From Protula sp. h YS-2021 (Eukaryota; Annelida; Polychaeta; Sabellida; Serpulidae), in NCBI GenBank assembly GCA_949752745.1, contig OX457028.1, positions 2,819,498-2,883,497 on the forward strand: a stretch of DNA of 64,000 bases, written 5' to 3'. Shown in pieces: positions 1 through 11,849 of this stretch. The translations under genes and the position numbers were made by a program. The notes beneath the pieces are model-generated. The model made no database searches, was not told where the DNA came from, and was given only the letters and a program-made list of their open reading frames with translations. Position 1 is the first letter of the stretch; every line of letters begins with the position of its first letter.

Positions 1-1440
1 AAAACCCATCCCCTTTCATTTATTTTCACTTATCAACATTTTAAAACTCCATCCTCCCTCCCCCCTCTTCCTTCTACCCCACCCCTCCATGGGGTGTAAC
101 GCATAAATATATATAAAATATTTCTACTTGTGTATTTGAACGTAATGACAGTGACTAATGGTTAGGGTGGGAACATATTTTATAAAAGGCTTGAGGTTTT
201 CGATGTTTCTATTTCCTACCAAGTTCACTTATTATCATATGTTATGCTACAATGCTTATACTGTACAAGCAGACGTGAAAACTACACCCCTTTCAAATAT
301 TATTAACACACACTTGTGGATAGGTTTCGCATAAAGATAAGACAAGTTTTTTATTAAAATACTGTCTTTCTTTAGAGTTTATACTTTCGGGATTTATTAA
401 AGAACAATATCAGCTGAAAGAAGGAAACGTTGAAAGGTAAAAAAAAAAGAACTTTGTTTTTAATTTTAATCAATAAAATACCTAAAGTAAATGTACTGAA
501 AATTCTTAATTATTCTTTAAAGTACTGACTTTTTCATTCTTTAATTGTGTTTTCCTTTGCATCTATTGATAAAACTAACATTCATAAAATTATGAAAGTA
601 CAATGAATTTTTCCCATAAATTATACCATGAATATAATACAGGTGAAACAGTCAGGTGCTGCATTTTCAAACTCCACCCTCGAAAAAAAAAAAATGGCAG
701 ATAAAAATGGTTATGATAAATTGATTAATAGAAGAATGATGAAAAGAACACAGCAGTTGTTTTTTATAAGAAAGAAACTTTTTATTCAACTAAAAGTCAA
801 AGGAAATTAAATTTGTGACTAAATAAGTTGAAGTGTAATTAACGTCAGGGCATTTTAGTCGTGGTTGATGTTTTTATTTGGGCGGGGAGGGGGGGGGGGG
901 GGGAGGGGTGTAGGGGACTCTGGGAAGGGGTGGACTGTCTTTATTACTTAGTCGTGAAATTATGGGATGCATGACTAATAATATCAATTCTCGAAATAAT
1001 ATGTAACAAAAAGTGTTTTTTTTTTTTGTTTAGTTATTTTTATATTTTATTCATTTAGTTTTTGTTTGTGTTTTTTATGTTTTGCAAATGGTTGTAAAAT
1101 GAAGTGAATATAATTACAACGAGTGACTGATAATTATCTTAATACGAAGACATCGGCGACAAAAACAACGAGGGTGTGGTGTGGGGTGGAGTGGGGGTAT
1201 ATATTTCGGGGGGGGGGGGGTTATATATTTCTGGGGGTGGGGGGGGGGGGGTCACAATGACGTTATTGCGATAGTTGTTCTCGTATATACAGCAACTCTA
1301 TCGCAACGACGCCGCTTTTCAGTGCTTAAAAATATACACTGTTATAATGATTTCCTGAGGATTGATAAGTTCGACCTGGGACGATGACCTTTATTGACCT
1401 TATCTTTGAGACAACACTTAGAGTGATTGGTCCGGCACCC
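1..1440. other. AT-rich gene-free stretch
   Basis: No exon with splice sites or recognisable protein similarity was seen on either strand. The stretch holds A/T-rich sequence, short A runs, and G homopolymers near 888-904 and 1207-1250. Short open frames here are of random length. Confidence 0.6.
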
Positions 1441-1660
1441 CACCAGGGTATACCCCTGACCTTCCTCTCTCCCAACGCCTTATGCCCTGTCCCTCAGCTA
1501 CGGCATACCCTGCCACCCCCTCCCCCCCGCCCCCCCCCCCCTTAAGCCCTCTTCCGACCACGGTGTGCCCTGCCCCTTTTACCACAGTATGCTCCTGCCC
1601 CCCCCCCCCCCCCCCACGGTATGCTCCCCCCGGTCTGCCACCGACAGGTTACGTTCGCAC
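1441..1660. repeat. C-rich imperfect repeat
   Basis: Clusters of C runs alternate with variants of GCCCTG and GTATGCTCC. No coding signal is seen. The 1661-2229 stretch that follows holds no feature I can support. Confidence 0.5.
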
Positions 1661-2229
1661 ACCCTGGCGCCTACCCAATCGTTTGTTCCACTGGGTGGGG
1701 CACCGAAAGTGACATTGTCTTCTCCGAGAATGGGAATCCAGGGGCCGCGATGATCATTACCCCCTCACCTCGCACCCAGAACGTACTGCAATTCGAAACA
1801 CTACCGGAATCGTAATGGCCAAATCTCCACTTAAAGGTTTAATGATAAAATAATCATAGTTTCTTTTCTTTGGTTCTGCAGTACATATGTTCAGTGTCAG
1901 TGCTTCGCCAGTACGATCCTTCCAATTCTGTGACATATGTGCATGGCTCTTGCTAATTTCTAAACAGCGAATATTCTTCCGAATATCCTTCCCAACGCAA
2001 CGCAACAAAATGAGCGCACATGAACTATCTTGTTTGATGGAATTTTCACGCATGAGTGGGCTTCTGAGACAGGCTTGTATCATAATTTAATCACACGCCC
2101 TTGAAACCGAATTTCAGCATTTCGTGCAAATTCACTTTTGGGAAAAAGAGATATTTTTAGGGGTCTATAAAATTATAGGTTGAATTGAACACAGTTCAAC
2201 GGACTTGAGCCATGTAAGAATGAAGAAAA

Positions 2230-2420
2230 ACCGGGGGTGGGGGGGGGCACTCACGTACCATCTGGTTACAATGAGTGTCCGCAAGTTTTTAGAACAGCCC
2301 CAAAACAATGCCCCCTTTTTAAAAAAAAACGCGCATTGAAATTCCGAAATAACCCTCCTTTTTGTAGGAAACGCAAAAAAGTACTGAATGAAAAATCCCC
2401 CCCCCCCCTTTAAACGAAAT
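2230..2420 (-). repeat. dispersed repeat, inverted relative to 57775-57910
   Basis: Read on the minus strand, this shares a series of blocks with 57775-57910: a GCGTTTCCT block, an A-run followed by a G-run, then a GGACAC-GTAACCAG-TGGTA block before a C homopolymer. The order and spacing are similar in both places, so this is a low-copy interspersed repeat of unknown class. Confidence 0.5.
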
Positions 2421-3010
2421 TGGCCTGGTAACAGATAAGATACCAACTGTCGCCCCATCCCGCCCCCCCCCCGCCACTCGAAGGGGGGGGGGGGGAGAAA
2501 AAAACTAGGAATGCAATTACAAACGAAATGTTACGACACGCATAGCTCACAGCAAATTTGATATATCTTCGCTTTTCAAGGGCACACGATTGAGCGGACA
2601 AGAATACCCGTCATGCAATTCGTTTACCCTGTCATACAATAGTTTGTTTCGTTGCAGTCTAGATACTTGGTAGTTTTAAAAACAGATGCATGCACGTCAA
2701 TTTTATTATTGTTAATGGCTGGTGAGAGGGGAGGCAGGAGAGGGGTGTGGGGTGGAGGTGGAGGGAGCGTGCGGGGAGGGGGGGGGGCTGTTGAAGGGGG
2801 AAGATGTCCGCCAACAGGGTATGTGCGGGATGTGAGATTCTGAAGAACACAAGCAAAGACTGGAAAACTGATAAAAGGTGGTTTGTCGAATGCCACCCCA
2901 CTCCACCCCCCCCCCCAAAAGAAAAAAAAAACTCCCTTTTTGCTGGCATGCAAGGTCACTGAAAAATACAGTTGAAAGAAAAAAATATAAGTTATTTACA
3001 TTCTGCTACA
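2421..3010. other. gene-free stretch with C/G homopolymers
   Basis: C and G runs occur near 2398-2410, 2462-2500 and 2780. A purine-rich GGGAGG-type tract spans roughly 2725-2810. No supported gene. Confidence 0.5.
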
Positions 3011-3026
3011 AACTAGAGGGCTTATA

Positions 3027-3180
<154 letters not shown>

Positions 3181-3261
3181 AGAAAATCGTTCACCAAAGA
3201 CACTGCATACAATCCACAAAAAAAGCGATTGCAGCGGACTCCAACCCATCGGCATAGGGTT

Positions 3262-3475
3262 ATCCCGTAAATAGGACCGCCTCACTTCCCATAAATGGGA
3301 CCACCTCACAGGCCGTAAATGGGACCACCCCACAGCACGTAAATGACACACCTCATCCCATAAATGGGACCACCTCGCATCCCATAAATGGGACCACCTC
3401 ACAGGCCGTAAATGGGACCACCCACAGCCCGTACATGGGACCACCTCACAGGCCGTAAATGGGACCGCCTCACAC
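3262..3475. repeat. 22-24-bp tandem repeat (TAAATGGGACCACC)
   Basis: About nine imperfect units share the core TAAATGGGACCACC followed by TCACAGGCC or TCGCATCCC. Two further degenerate copies of the GGACCACC core lie at 3540-3570. Confidence 0.85.
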
Positions 3476-3604
3476 TTATCACCACTTTTTAATGATCATA
3501 TTTTCCTTGTAACCCTTTCATTATGAAGAACCTCACAAATAGGACCACCCCAGACACAGGACCACCCACAGGACATCGGGCCTCATTAGTTCAGTCGCCT
3601 TAGG

Positions 3605-3655
3605 TTGCCTGGGTTAGTGTTAGAGTTAGTGTTAGGGTTAGGGTTAGAGTTGTGA
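3605..3655. repeat. short degenerate TTAGGG-like tract
   Basis: About six GTTAGG/GTTAGA/GTTAGT hexamers, of which only two or three match the metazoan telomere repeat exactly. It is too short and degenerate to be a telomere; at most it is an interstitial remnant. Confidence 0.5.
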
Positions 3656-3954
3656 TGTCTGAGAATTACTTTCGTGAATTCTTGCCGATTTGTCACTTGA
3701 CTGTGCAACTTCAAATTCAAAATTTTACAAAAATTAAAACTGTTTCCGACTCCAAACATCGGAATGTGGTGGTTTTCTGACGTCGACAGAACCTCGGATT
3801 TTCAAGTTGGAGGCCGAAGTCGTTTAGAATTCGTTTTCCTGTTTTTTCTTTTGAACGACCAATCGACGTCGGACCGACTTCGTTATCCGACGGTGTGCCT
3901 GCTGGATTGGGTTTGCGCGTGTTATCGCACATGTTATATCAATACATGAATAGA

Positions 3955-4360
3955 TGAGCATGTGCCAGGAAACATGGGCAGGTGTGCATGTGTTAGGGCA
4001 TACGAGCACATGTGCACGTGTTAGGGTACACGAGTAGATGTGCGTGTGTTAGGGCACACGGGTAGATGTGGATGTGTTAGGACACACGAGTAGATGTGCA
4101 CGTGTTAGGACGCACGTGTAGATGTGCCTGTGTTAGGACGCACGAGCAGATGTGCACGTGTCAGGAATAATAAACAAGTGTGGGTATGTGTGTAGGATAC
4201 AGATGTCAAACGCATGTGTCAGATGCATGTGTCAGGTACATGGAGGAGAAACATGTGTGACATGCTCTGTCAGGTTCATGCATCAGGTGCACGCACAAGT
4301 GGCATGTGTGATACACATGTGTCAGATTTACTCGTATGTTTCAGATTTTTGTATGACCTA
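3955..4360. repeat. tandem repeat of GTGTTAGGGCACACGAG-type units
   Basis: Imperfect units of about 33 bp carry TAGATGTGCACGTGTTAGG and grade into CATGTGTCAG-type copies toward 4330. The purine/pyrimidine alternation is strong. No gene signal. Confidence 0.75.
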
Positions 4361-4479
4361 TAGTCAAAAGCATTTGTCATATCAAGGAGGAAGATATATA
4401 TATACATAGGTAGACAGACAGAGTTGTAGATATATGTATGAGACGCGTAAGTCAGGTGCCAGGGTCACGTGTATACTTG

Positions 4480-4515
4480 GCCCCGCCCCTTCCGTCTAAC
4501 CAATCAACGGAAGCC
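4480..4515. promoter_or_regulatory. GC box plus CCAAT inside a short palindrome (candidate promoter element)
   Basis: CCCCGCCCC is followed at once by CTTCCGT, then CCAAT, then ACGGAAG. The CTTCCGT and ACGGAAG arms are exact inverted repeats and resemble ETS-type sites. No TATA box or following first exon was found, so promoter activity is inferred only from the motif cluster. Confidence 0.25.
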
Positions 4516-4689
4516 TTCATAGGAATGACATTTCTAGGGTAGGCATTGGAGTAGACTATGACCATCTGTGTGCGGCAACGGCCTTGAGATGACTTTGGAA
4601 TCGTAAACAATCTTGATTTTGTGACAGAAAAAAACAATATTTCAACGAAGGTCAGGCGTTTTCAGCCTTCCATATGAACATAATAGCCA

Positions 4690-4815
4690 CGGTAAACATA
4701 GGGAGGGAGGGAGGGATGGGAGGGAGGGGGTAGTGAGGGAGGCAGGGAATTGGAGGGACGGAGGGAGGTAGGTAGGGGGAGAGAAGGAATGCGAGGGAGG
4801 AGGGGGACGGTGAGG
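4690..4815. repeat. purine-rich GGGA tract
   Basis: One strand is almost entirely G and A in GGGA/GGAGGGA units. Such mirror-like purine tracts can form triplex DNA. Proline/serine-rich frames on the other strand are artefacts. Confidence 0.8.
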
Positions 4816-4899
4816 AGGTGGTAGTAACGGCAAGGCGGAGACAGGAGCCCTTAGGTCCACAAGGCATGCGCAGTTTAAGTGGGCTGCAGACGACACACC

Positions 4900-5240
4900 A
4901 AGCTGACCTGATAGCTGCTAAAGCCGCATAACCACAAAAAAAAAGCTGCGTTTCGCAAAAAAAAAAAAAAACTGCCGAAATGGCGGAACTTTGAAGTTTG
5001 GCAAAAACTGGTATAAATGGTAATAAATAACTGAATTGTCAAATCATTCATTTCTCTCCGTCTTTTTCAAATAGTTATAAAATATTAATCGAAAGTTTCT
5101 TAGATGTTTCTTCACCTGGACTTTGCTTTTTTTCGCAAATGACAAAAAAAAAACAAAAAAAAAAACAAAAAAAAAAAAACAAAAAAAAAATGGTGAAATT
5201 TTAAAAATTTTGTAAAATTGTGTAAATGTCAGTAAATACG
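4900..5240. repeat. A-run-rich imperfect duplication
   Basis: Two related blocks each have long A runs followed by a GAAATTTT/GGAACTTT segment and a GTAAATA segment. No gene. Confidence 0.45.
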
Positions 5241-6877
5241 TGAATAGTCAAAACCCAGCCTCTCCAACATCCATTTTCGGGTAGCTTCCGCCCGGGAAAC
5301 TCGTTTTTGTGTGTATTAAAATTATGAAAAAGTTCAGAAACAAAGTTCTTCATTGTTTTGCCTAGAAGTATTCGTTTCAGACTTTTTCTCTCTTTCCTTG
5401 TTTGGTAACTCGGCTAGGTCATGTCCTTGGACATGCTTGTTTCTTTTGGTAAAAGATAACTCGGAAAGATCACTGATTTCGCTTGATCTGAAAAAAAAAT
5501 CACTGACTATTTTTGGGTCACAGGAAAAGGGATAACGATGTGAGGGGAGAGTAGGGGAGGAGGGGGTAAAGGGATGTCTTTCCTGCCATATATACCTCCC
5601 CCAACCTAGCCATGTCCCAAAGGGTTGTGGCCTCAATGTAATAGGCGTATACACGTAACTGCCCAGTCATATTTGTGTGTGTGTGTGTATTTTTTTTTCG
5701 GGGGGGGGGGGGGGGTTAAAAAATGTACGCCTGTTGCCACGTTACGGACGTATTCTGTAACCCAAATACACCACGGCTTGCTTTTTTTAAATTCAGTTTT
5801 GTTTTACCTCTCCTAATCAGATAAACTATAAAACGTAAATTCTCAAAACATAAAAAAAAAAACAAACAAACGAACAATCAAATAATAAATTCGGTGGCAT
5901 GTCTGCTGTGTGCGCACTCTACCTTAATAGGAGGAGACTTCAACGTTTTTATTTGCTGTCATACATGCGGTATTGAAAAAGTACACGAATTTGCTGTGTA
6001 CTGTGAGGTGTAACTGTTCTAAAAGTACAGCAGAACCCCGAAAATCGTACCAAAGGTGGATCTTCAGTTATGCGGTCTGATTTTTCTGGGCTGGTTCTAT
6101 TTATGTGGGTGTATGAAAGACAAGCTGAATTTGGCTATTTAAAGTGGTTTCTTTTTTCGAAGTGGTTTCTTTGGTAGGGTGGTCCTTTTACCAAGATTAC
6201 TCTGTAGTCTGTGAAGGTATGTGAACCCTATTCACCTTCCCTATTATGAGAAATCTCACGGACTCGTGCTTGTATTCACCCTCCTCTCTCTCCCCAGATC
6301 TTGTTTAGGCCAAGCAAAATAGCAATCGTAATATTGGGTTAACAGTGTGGGTTAGTTCAATGGCACCCCCAGTGAAGCATTCCACCCCTCTCCCACCCCC
6401 TGCCCCCCCCCCCCCCCACATCACGCCAGAGGACAACCCAGTAAAGATGCCAATGTCGAGTTGAGGTTCCCGACCCCGACCAAAACCCGCAAGATTAACC
6501 GTGGTTGCAATTTGGTTGTGATTGTTTGCAGCCATAGATCAACGTCTTATGAACGTGTTTGAAGCAACGTTGAGTAGACGTTGGATAAAGAATTAGACGT
6601 TACTTTTGATGGCAACCAAAATGCAACTTTCTCCGACGTGCAACTTTGAATAGACATCTGAGAATCGACGTTGGATGAACGTCGAACTCACAACCCCCCA
6701 AAAAGCAGCCTTCACATGTTATCGCTCACCGGAAATGGCAGCCATGACGGGTGACTTTAAAAATAAACCAAAACGAGGACGAATAAGAATATCACGAACG
6801 CGCAAATTTTTTTCCCACCCAAGTTTTAAAAAAAAGCATTCATGGAATTCGAATTCTTACATAGGCTAACGGGACTG
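5241..6877. other. gene-free stretch with a Helentron-like 3' end
   Basis: At 5421-5441 lies ATGTCCTTGGACAT followed by GCTTGTT, the same terminal mini-hairpin that ends the A and B elements elsewhere in this window. A GT run and a G homopolymer lie at 5670-5715. At 6026-6050 CAGCAGAACCCCG resembles a pogo-type left end, but no matching right end was found. Nothing else is supported. Confidence 0.45.
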
Positions 6878-7077
6878 NNNNNNNNNNNNNNNNNNNNNNN
6901 NNNNNNNNNNNNNNNNNNNNNNNNNNNNNNNNNNNNNNNNNNNNNNNNNNNNNNNNNNNNNNNNNNNNNNNNNNNNNNNNNNNNNNNNNNNNNNNNNNNN
7001 NNNNNNNNNNNNNNNNNNNNNNNNNNNNNNNNNNNNNNNNNNNNNNNNNNNNNNNNNNNNNNNNNNNNNNNNNNNNN
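6878..7077. other. assembly gap (200 N)
   Basis: Exactly 200 N. The round number suggests a scaffolding gap of unknown true size. Upstream exons of the ankyrin gene could be hidden here. Confidence 0.99.
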
Positions 7078-7300
7078 TTAATCACTCTTTAGCAATTGGG
7101 AAAAACCCAAATGTTGCAGTGAACTTCCAGCTTGCACACACATACTGTAATCGCTCTCATTGTAGAGAGTCGGGCGATCAATAGGCCCGTGCTGATAGCA
7201 TAACAGTTCCTTAAACTGCGAATGTAAAGCGTTTGCCTACCTTTTAATGGCAAAAAAAAAAAAAAAAACAAAAAAAAAAAAAACGCCATGGCAAAAATTT

Positions 7301-7600
7301 CAATGTCCATTTTTACACATTACATGTTAATACATTTCTTTAAAAAAATGAGCTTGCCCAACTACACATCCTACATTATATCTGCCAAACTTGTTCGTCC
7401 TAGCCCTAGAGGTCTCAGAGGAGTTCGCGTGACAAGGGTTTCAAATTTTAATTTCAATGTCCGTTTTTGCATATAAAATATTTATGAATTTTTAAAAATA
7501 TTGAGCTGGACCAACTAGACATGCTGTACTATGTCTCTGTCAAATTTAATCTTCCTAGCCCTACCCGTCACGAAGGAGTTCGCGTGACTAGGTTTTTTGG
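7301..7600. repeat. two-copy tandem repeat of about 147 bp
   Basis: Two units share TTTCAATGTCC, a GAGCT-rich segment, TCCTAGCCCTA and GGAGTTCGCGTGAC. The unit size and style match the cores of the Helentron-like families below, but no ends are visible. AT-rich low-complexity sequence follows to 7880. Confidence 0.55.
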
Positions 7601-7880
7601 CGGAAGAAAGTAAACATACGGAAATACTTTACCGAGTCATACTAAAACAATAAACTAGGGAATTGAAAATCCCCAAGTGTAATGATAATCAGTGCTAATA
7701 CTTCTACTATCAAGAATATAATTTTTATAATAGGTGTATTAATAAAATTCCTCATATATTAATGATACTACTGTTGTAACATTCTATATAACAATGATAA
7801 TAATGATATAATTATAACAACAGTAACTAAAAATGGGCTCAGTTTTAGTTCGTCTACTACTGCTCATAAAAATAATACTA

Positions 7881-8613
7881 CAGGAGCCCCTCGTTAATGC
7901 GTATCCCCGGTTAAGCTGTACCAAATTTGTCGGTCTCAAGTTTGGGACTCATTGGTTCGTATGGAAAAGTACGAATTAACGAGGGCTCGGATAATTGGTC
8001 CCAAATGTGAAACCTAACAATTTTTATTTTTTTGTCAGTTTTTAGAACAAAATCAAAGAAAATACAGCTTGTAAGATTTGAGATTGGCAAACTCCTCAAG
8101 CTTAGTTGATTGCACAATAAAAGAGGGACATAATAGTATAAATACGACTTAAATGTGGGGATTAGTAACTACACCACCCACTCAACAGTCATGTGTCGTG
8201 CCCTTGTCATTGCCTACTCCGGAGTAGTCACGCGGCTGCTGCTTCTATAGTCCAGAGTCCTATGTGTCCCTTGCTACGATACATACTACTGGAGTTTGCT
8301 ATAAAAACTGAACATTACTCAAATATTTATATTGCAACTGTGAAAATGGCATCAAAAAAGCGCAAATACAATTATTTTAACAGTGAATTTGAAAATTATT
8401 GCCTAAGTTATCGAGAACGAAACTGTTTTTAACCGACGATCTGTGTGTACACATTGAACGTGTTTTTTTATGAATGCTTTGTAAATGTTTTTGTGTATAT
8501 GTATATTTCACTAGTCAGAGTAGACAAAAAATGTAATAAAACGTGTTTGAGCCCCGATTAGTTCGTACTTTTTGGCTTGGTACCGACAAGCACGAATTAA
8601 CGCGGTTCTACTG
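7881..8613. mobile_element. pogo/Tigger-like non-autonomous DNA transposon
   Basis: The element begins CAGGAGCCCCTCGTTAATGC and ends with the complement of CAGTAGAACCGCGTTAATTC, flanked on each side by TA. CAGTAGAACC-type ends and TA target duplications are characteristic of pogo/Tigger elements in the Tc1/mariner superfamily. A second TACGAATTAACGAGG near 7969 forms a hairpin with the left end. A short frame starting MASKKRKY near 8346 may be the decayed start of a pogo transposase; no DDE region remains. Confidence 0.75.
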
Positions 8614-8739
8614 TAATAATAATTAATAATAATATGCTGATAATGTAGCAGTACTAATAACAACAAAATGAACTAAAATGGGTTTGTATTCAACGTGTTT
8701 TCCATCAGTTATTTGCTATTTTTTCCCTTCCTTTAACAG

Positions 8740-8955
8740 AGTTGCGGAGAATGGCGATATTGACACACTGAAGGCGTTCATAGCCTGTGACGTCACGCCC
8801 AACGCCACCTTCCCCGTCCTGGCCGCGTACTCGGGTCGGCGCCCGCTGCTGGAGTACTGCCTGGATCACGGCTACCACGAGATCGACTCGGTGGATCAGT
8901 ACAGGCGGACACCCATCATGCGAGCCGTCGAGGGAAACAAGACGGATATTGTCCG
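8740..8955 (+). CDS. ankyrin gene, exon 1 of those visible
   Basis: The acceptor is a pyrimidine tract ending TTTAACAG and the donor is GTCCG|GTAAGA. The exon starts with the last base of a codon and encodes 71 residues plus two bases. VAENGDIDTLKAF (1-13), VLAAYSGRRPLLEY (26-39) and RTPIMRAVEGNKTDIV (56-71) are helical halves of three ankyrin repeats; TP at 57-58 is the usual TPLH position. The exon is GC-rich compared with its AT-rich flanks, which supports coding. An open frame runs 62 bases upstream of the acceptor to an ATG at 8678, but the pyrimidine tract and AG argue for splicing. Earlier exons must exist upstream. Confidence 0.92.
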
Positions 8956-10638
8956 GTAAGATAAAGCTCTGTACCGCTAGGCAGAGCGATTTGTCTTATC
9001 GCTGTTGTTCTGTTTTTTTTTCACCGCTCAAACTGCACAGACTGTCTAGTAATAACATAACGGTCAAAGAATCATATTGTGGTGATGCCTGCCCTGCCAA
9101 TTCGCTCTACTGAAAAATGTGCCAGTTTGTTTACAGACTGGTAACAAACGTCCGTGCGTCAGCGAAGTAATATGAATAATTTGAAGAATAGTAAGATGCT
9201 CATGATCGACGCTGGTACGGGTGAAAAAAACATAGATCCGTTCTTACTGTTCACAGAAATGCCGAGTCGTTTCTTTATTCATTTATTTATGAGAAAGGGA
9301 AAGAGAACGGTTTAAAAAAAAAAAAAACAACAACAACAACAGAGGGAGATATACAAAATAAAGGAAAACAAATAAGTTTCGGGCCGTAAAATGTGTGCCA
9401 TGGCGGGGGGGGGGGGGGGGGAGGGTGTTTGCGTGAAAGAGTCAGAAAGACAATATTGTGAAGTAAGAAATAGCAGATTCTAGTAAGCATTTATGGTGCC
9501 CGGTGTTACAGTACCTATATCTTGCCCCCTGTACAGCTCCCCCCCCCCCCTCCTTTCTGATCAAGGATGCCTTTTTATATTTTGGTTTGAATTATGTTGA
9601 ATTTAGTCCCTAAAGTAGCTCAAGATAGTTTTATACAGTTTAACTGAGTCCATTTATTAACATAAACAAATATTATTAAAATAACGCAAAAAAGTTCGTG
9701 GAGGGGGGGGGGGGAGGGGGCAAAATATACTTGAACGGAAGAAGATAGCCTAGTATAGCTTCCCGTCTCGGGGGAAGCTGTACAGGATGGGGGGGGGGGG
9801 GGAGGTAAGATAGCCTGTTACACCGGTAGGGCTGAAACCAGTGTTTTGCCCAGGATGGAAGGTTAATGTAATGTTCATCCGATCATCGAACAAAAACCCC
9901 CTCGGTAGAACAAGAAGGGACTTTTTCAAATTCAGTGGGGGATTTTTAGCCCCCCCCCCCCCCCTCGTGTTCCAAAAAGGGGGCTAAAATGGTGAGAGAG
10001 GGGGATAAATCCCCCTCTGGGAAAAGTACTGTGAAACGGATCCTCGGGGTCAGTGCATGGGTACCCGGAGGTGGGGGGGGGGGGGGGGCTTCGGTTTCTC
10101 AGCAGTTCACTACAGTGCATTTTCGTCCAGTGCGGCGCAGAGAGGCTGCTACCGGGCGTCACCGAAATATTGTTCCATCCTACACATGCACAGTGATAGA
10201 AATCTCGTGTAGACATGGATCCGATATCAGCTGTAGTGCACAGGGAATCATCTACAAATCTCCCTTCAGATTTGTTTCTGTAATGTGTGATGTTTTGCGT
10301 TCAGTCAATCATTCAGTCAATCAATCAGTCAGTCACATGGGCGGAAAGTCCTTTCTCGTTATACAGCATAATACAGTCTGTGTTTATATAAATATGGTTG
10401 ATGATAAAAAATACAAAAAAAAAAAAAAAAAAAAAAAGATATGGACGATATCATACCATTTCAAAACTCACATGCAAAAAATATAAAAAAAATAAATACA
10501 TATAAATCAATAAATAACGATTTCAACAAGACATCGTTGAACAGGAGAGCCGTGGCTGTGGGCGCTTTATAGCAGGACTTTTGGTAGTGTGTTTGTGGCC
10601 TGGCGTTGCTATCGGCCACTTGTCACGTGATTCCACAG
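8956..10638. other. intron 1
   Basis: Holds A runs, G homopolymers (about 9403-9421, 9703-9717, 9789-9802, 10071-10088), C runs (9540-9552, 9951-9964) and a CAATCAGT microsatellite at 10300-10335. No nested gene is supported. Confidence 0.7.
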
Positions 10639-10759
10639 GTATTTATTGAGCAAAGGCGCGCGATTGGACATGATGCCGACGACCAATAAGAACCTGCTAC
10701 ACATCGTCGCGGAGTCCGGAAGTGTGCCAATCTTCCAGATGCTTATGCCGGAATTGAAG
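10639..10759 (+). CDS. ankyrin gene, exon 2
   Basis: The acceptor is TTCCACAG and the donor is AAG|GTAAAG. The first base completes the Arg codon begun in exon 1; 40 codons follow and end in phase 0. Residues 73-112 include YLLSKGARLD, the end of the repeat begun in exon 1, and NLLHIVAESGSVPIFQML (90-107), the next ankyrin repeat with LLH in the TPLH position. Confidence 0.92.
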
Positions 10760-11439
10760 GTAAAGACGACGGTAATTGGCCTGACCACTTGACCAATCAG
10801 CGTGAATTTTGTGTTGCAGAGGCGGGGCCTACGTGTTGGTGTACAGAGTTATGAAATAGCTTCAGGGGATAGGATTAGACGGTAAGGTAGTAGGATTTGA
10901 GGCTCAGGGAGCAGGATTTGAGGATCAGGCAGTAGTATTAGGGGCCATGGAGTAGCATCGGATTATAGGTCTAGTGTAGTGTATAGATTATCTATCTTGT
11001 TTATACATACATGAACATACATTAATTAATTATATCACAGACACACAAGGTAACAGTTAAGGCGAAAAGGAAATGCTGTGCACTGTATATATAGACACAC
11101 ATATATGTGCTTAAAATGTGATATGCAAATAGCCTTTTGCTTTTTGTAGTGTTCTTATTAGCGTTCGTTGCTCAGCAGCCTACCTCTACTGCTGTTCGTT
11201 CTGTTGTATATAAATCTTTTTCACTCTGCAGGCTCACTTGGGATTTTGCGAAAACGGTACCCACGAAAGAGGGTAACATACTGTTCAGAATATTCTTGCA
11301 CTCTGTTTCTTTACACGTCTGTTTAATAACAACGCTGAATATTCCGTGTGCTTGCGTTTGATTGCCTTTAGTTCTGTGACCTTTTAAATTTGAAAAGTTT
11401 TACTTTTTTGGTGTAACTTCGTTCGGCATTTTTGTTTTT
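10760..11439. other. intron 2, proximal part
   Basis: Short GGATTTGAGG-type duplications lie at 10880-10930. The remainder is AT-rich and unremarkable up to the transposon at 11440. Confidence 0.5.
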
Positions 11440-11490
11440 AGACCAGCCGACTTCGTCTGACTGGTCTTATCACATCAGTGGAGGGATATC

Positions 11491-11830
11491 TACGAAAGAC
11501 CACTAAGTGCGGTGTTAGCGTCGGTGATATCACTGAAATGCCAGTGTTATCTTATAAAACACTTTGCAGCTATCTCCAACAATGTTTTGGATTTATGTGC
11601 GACGTGTACAGGCTAATAAACTGATATCCTATTTTTTTTTACAAGAATTTTTTTTTCAAACAAATTGGTTAATTAGAAAAAAAATCATAACATTTGAGCA
11701 GTTTCCCACTTGTAAAAAATTAGGAAACCAGTTTTGTAACTCCGAACACTTCTGTTCTGTCAACGAAATTCAGAGAAACCATCTTTGGTGATAACACCAA
11801 CGAAAAACCTGGCACTATCGGTCTTTCGTA
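11491..11830. mobile_element. 340-bp MITE nested in family A copy 1
   Basis: Terminal inverted repeats TACGAAAGACC and GGTCTTTCGTA bound 340 bp. Similarity of the ends extends inward with mismatches. The flanks GATATC and GGCATC are diverged copies of one GGTATC site in the family A consensus, consistent with a short target duplication. It could equally be read as a TA-duplicating element starting CGAAAGACC. No coding capacity. Confidence 0.7.
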
Positions 11831-11849
11831 GGCATCCGTCGCCTGTATG

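Noticed and set aside
3605..3655. Telomere or chromosome end
   Set aside because: Only about six degenerate hexamers, embedded in normal sequence on both sides.
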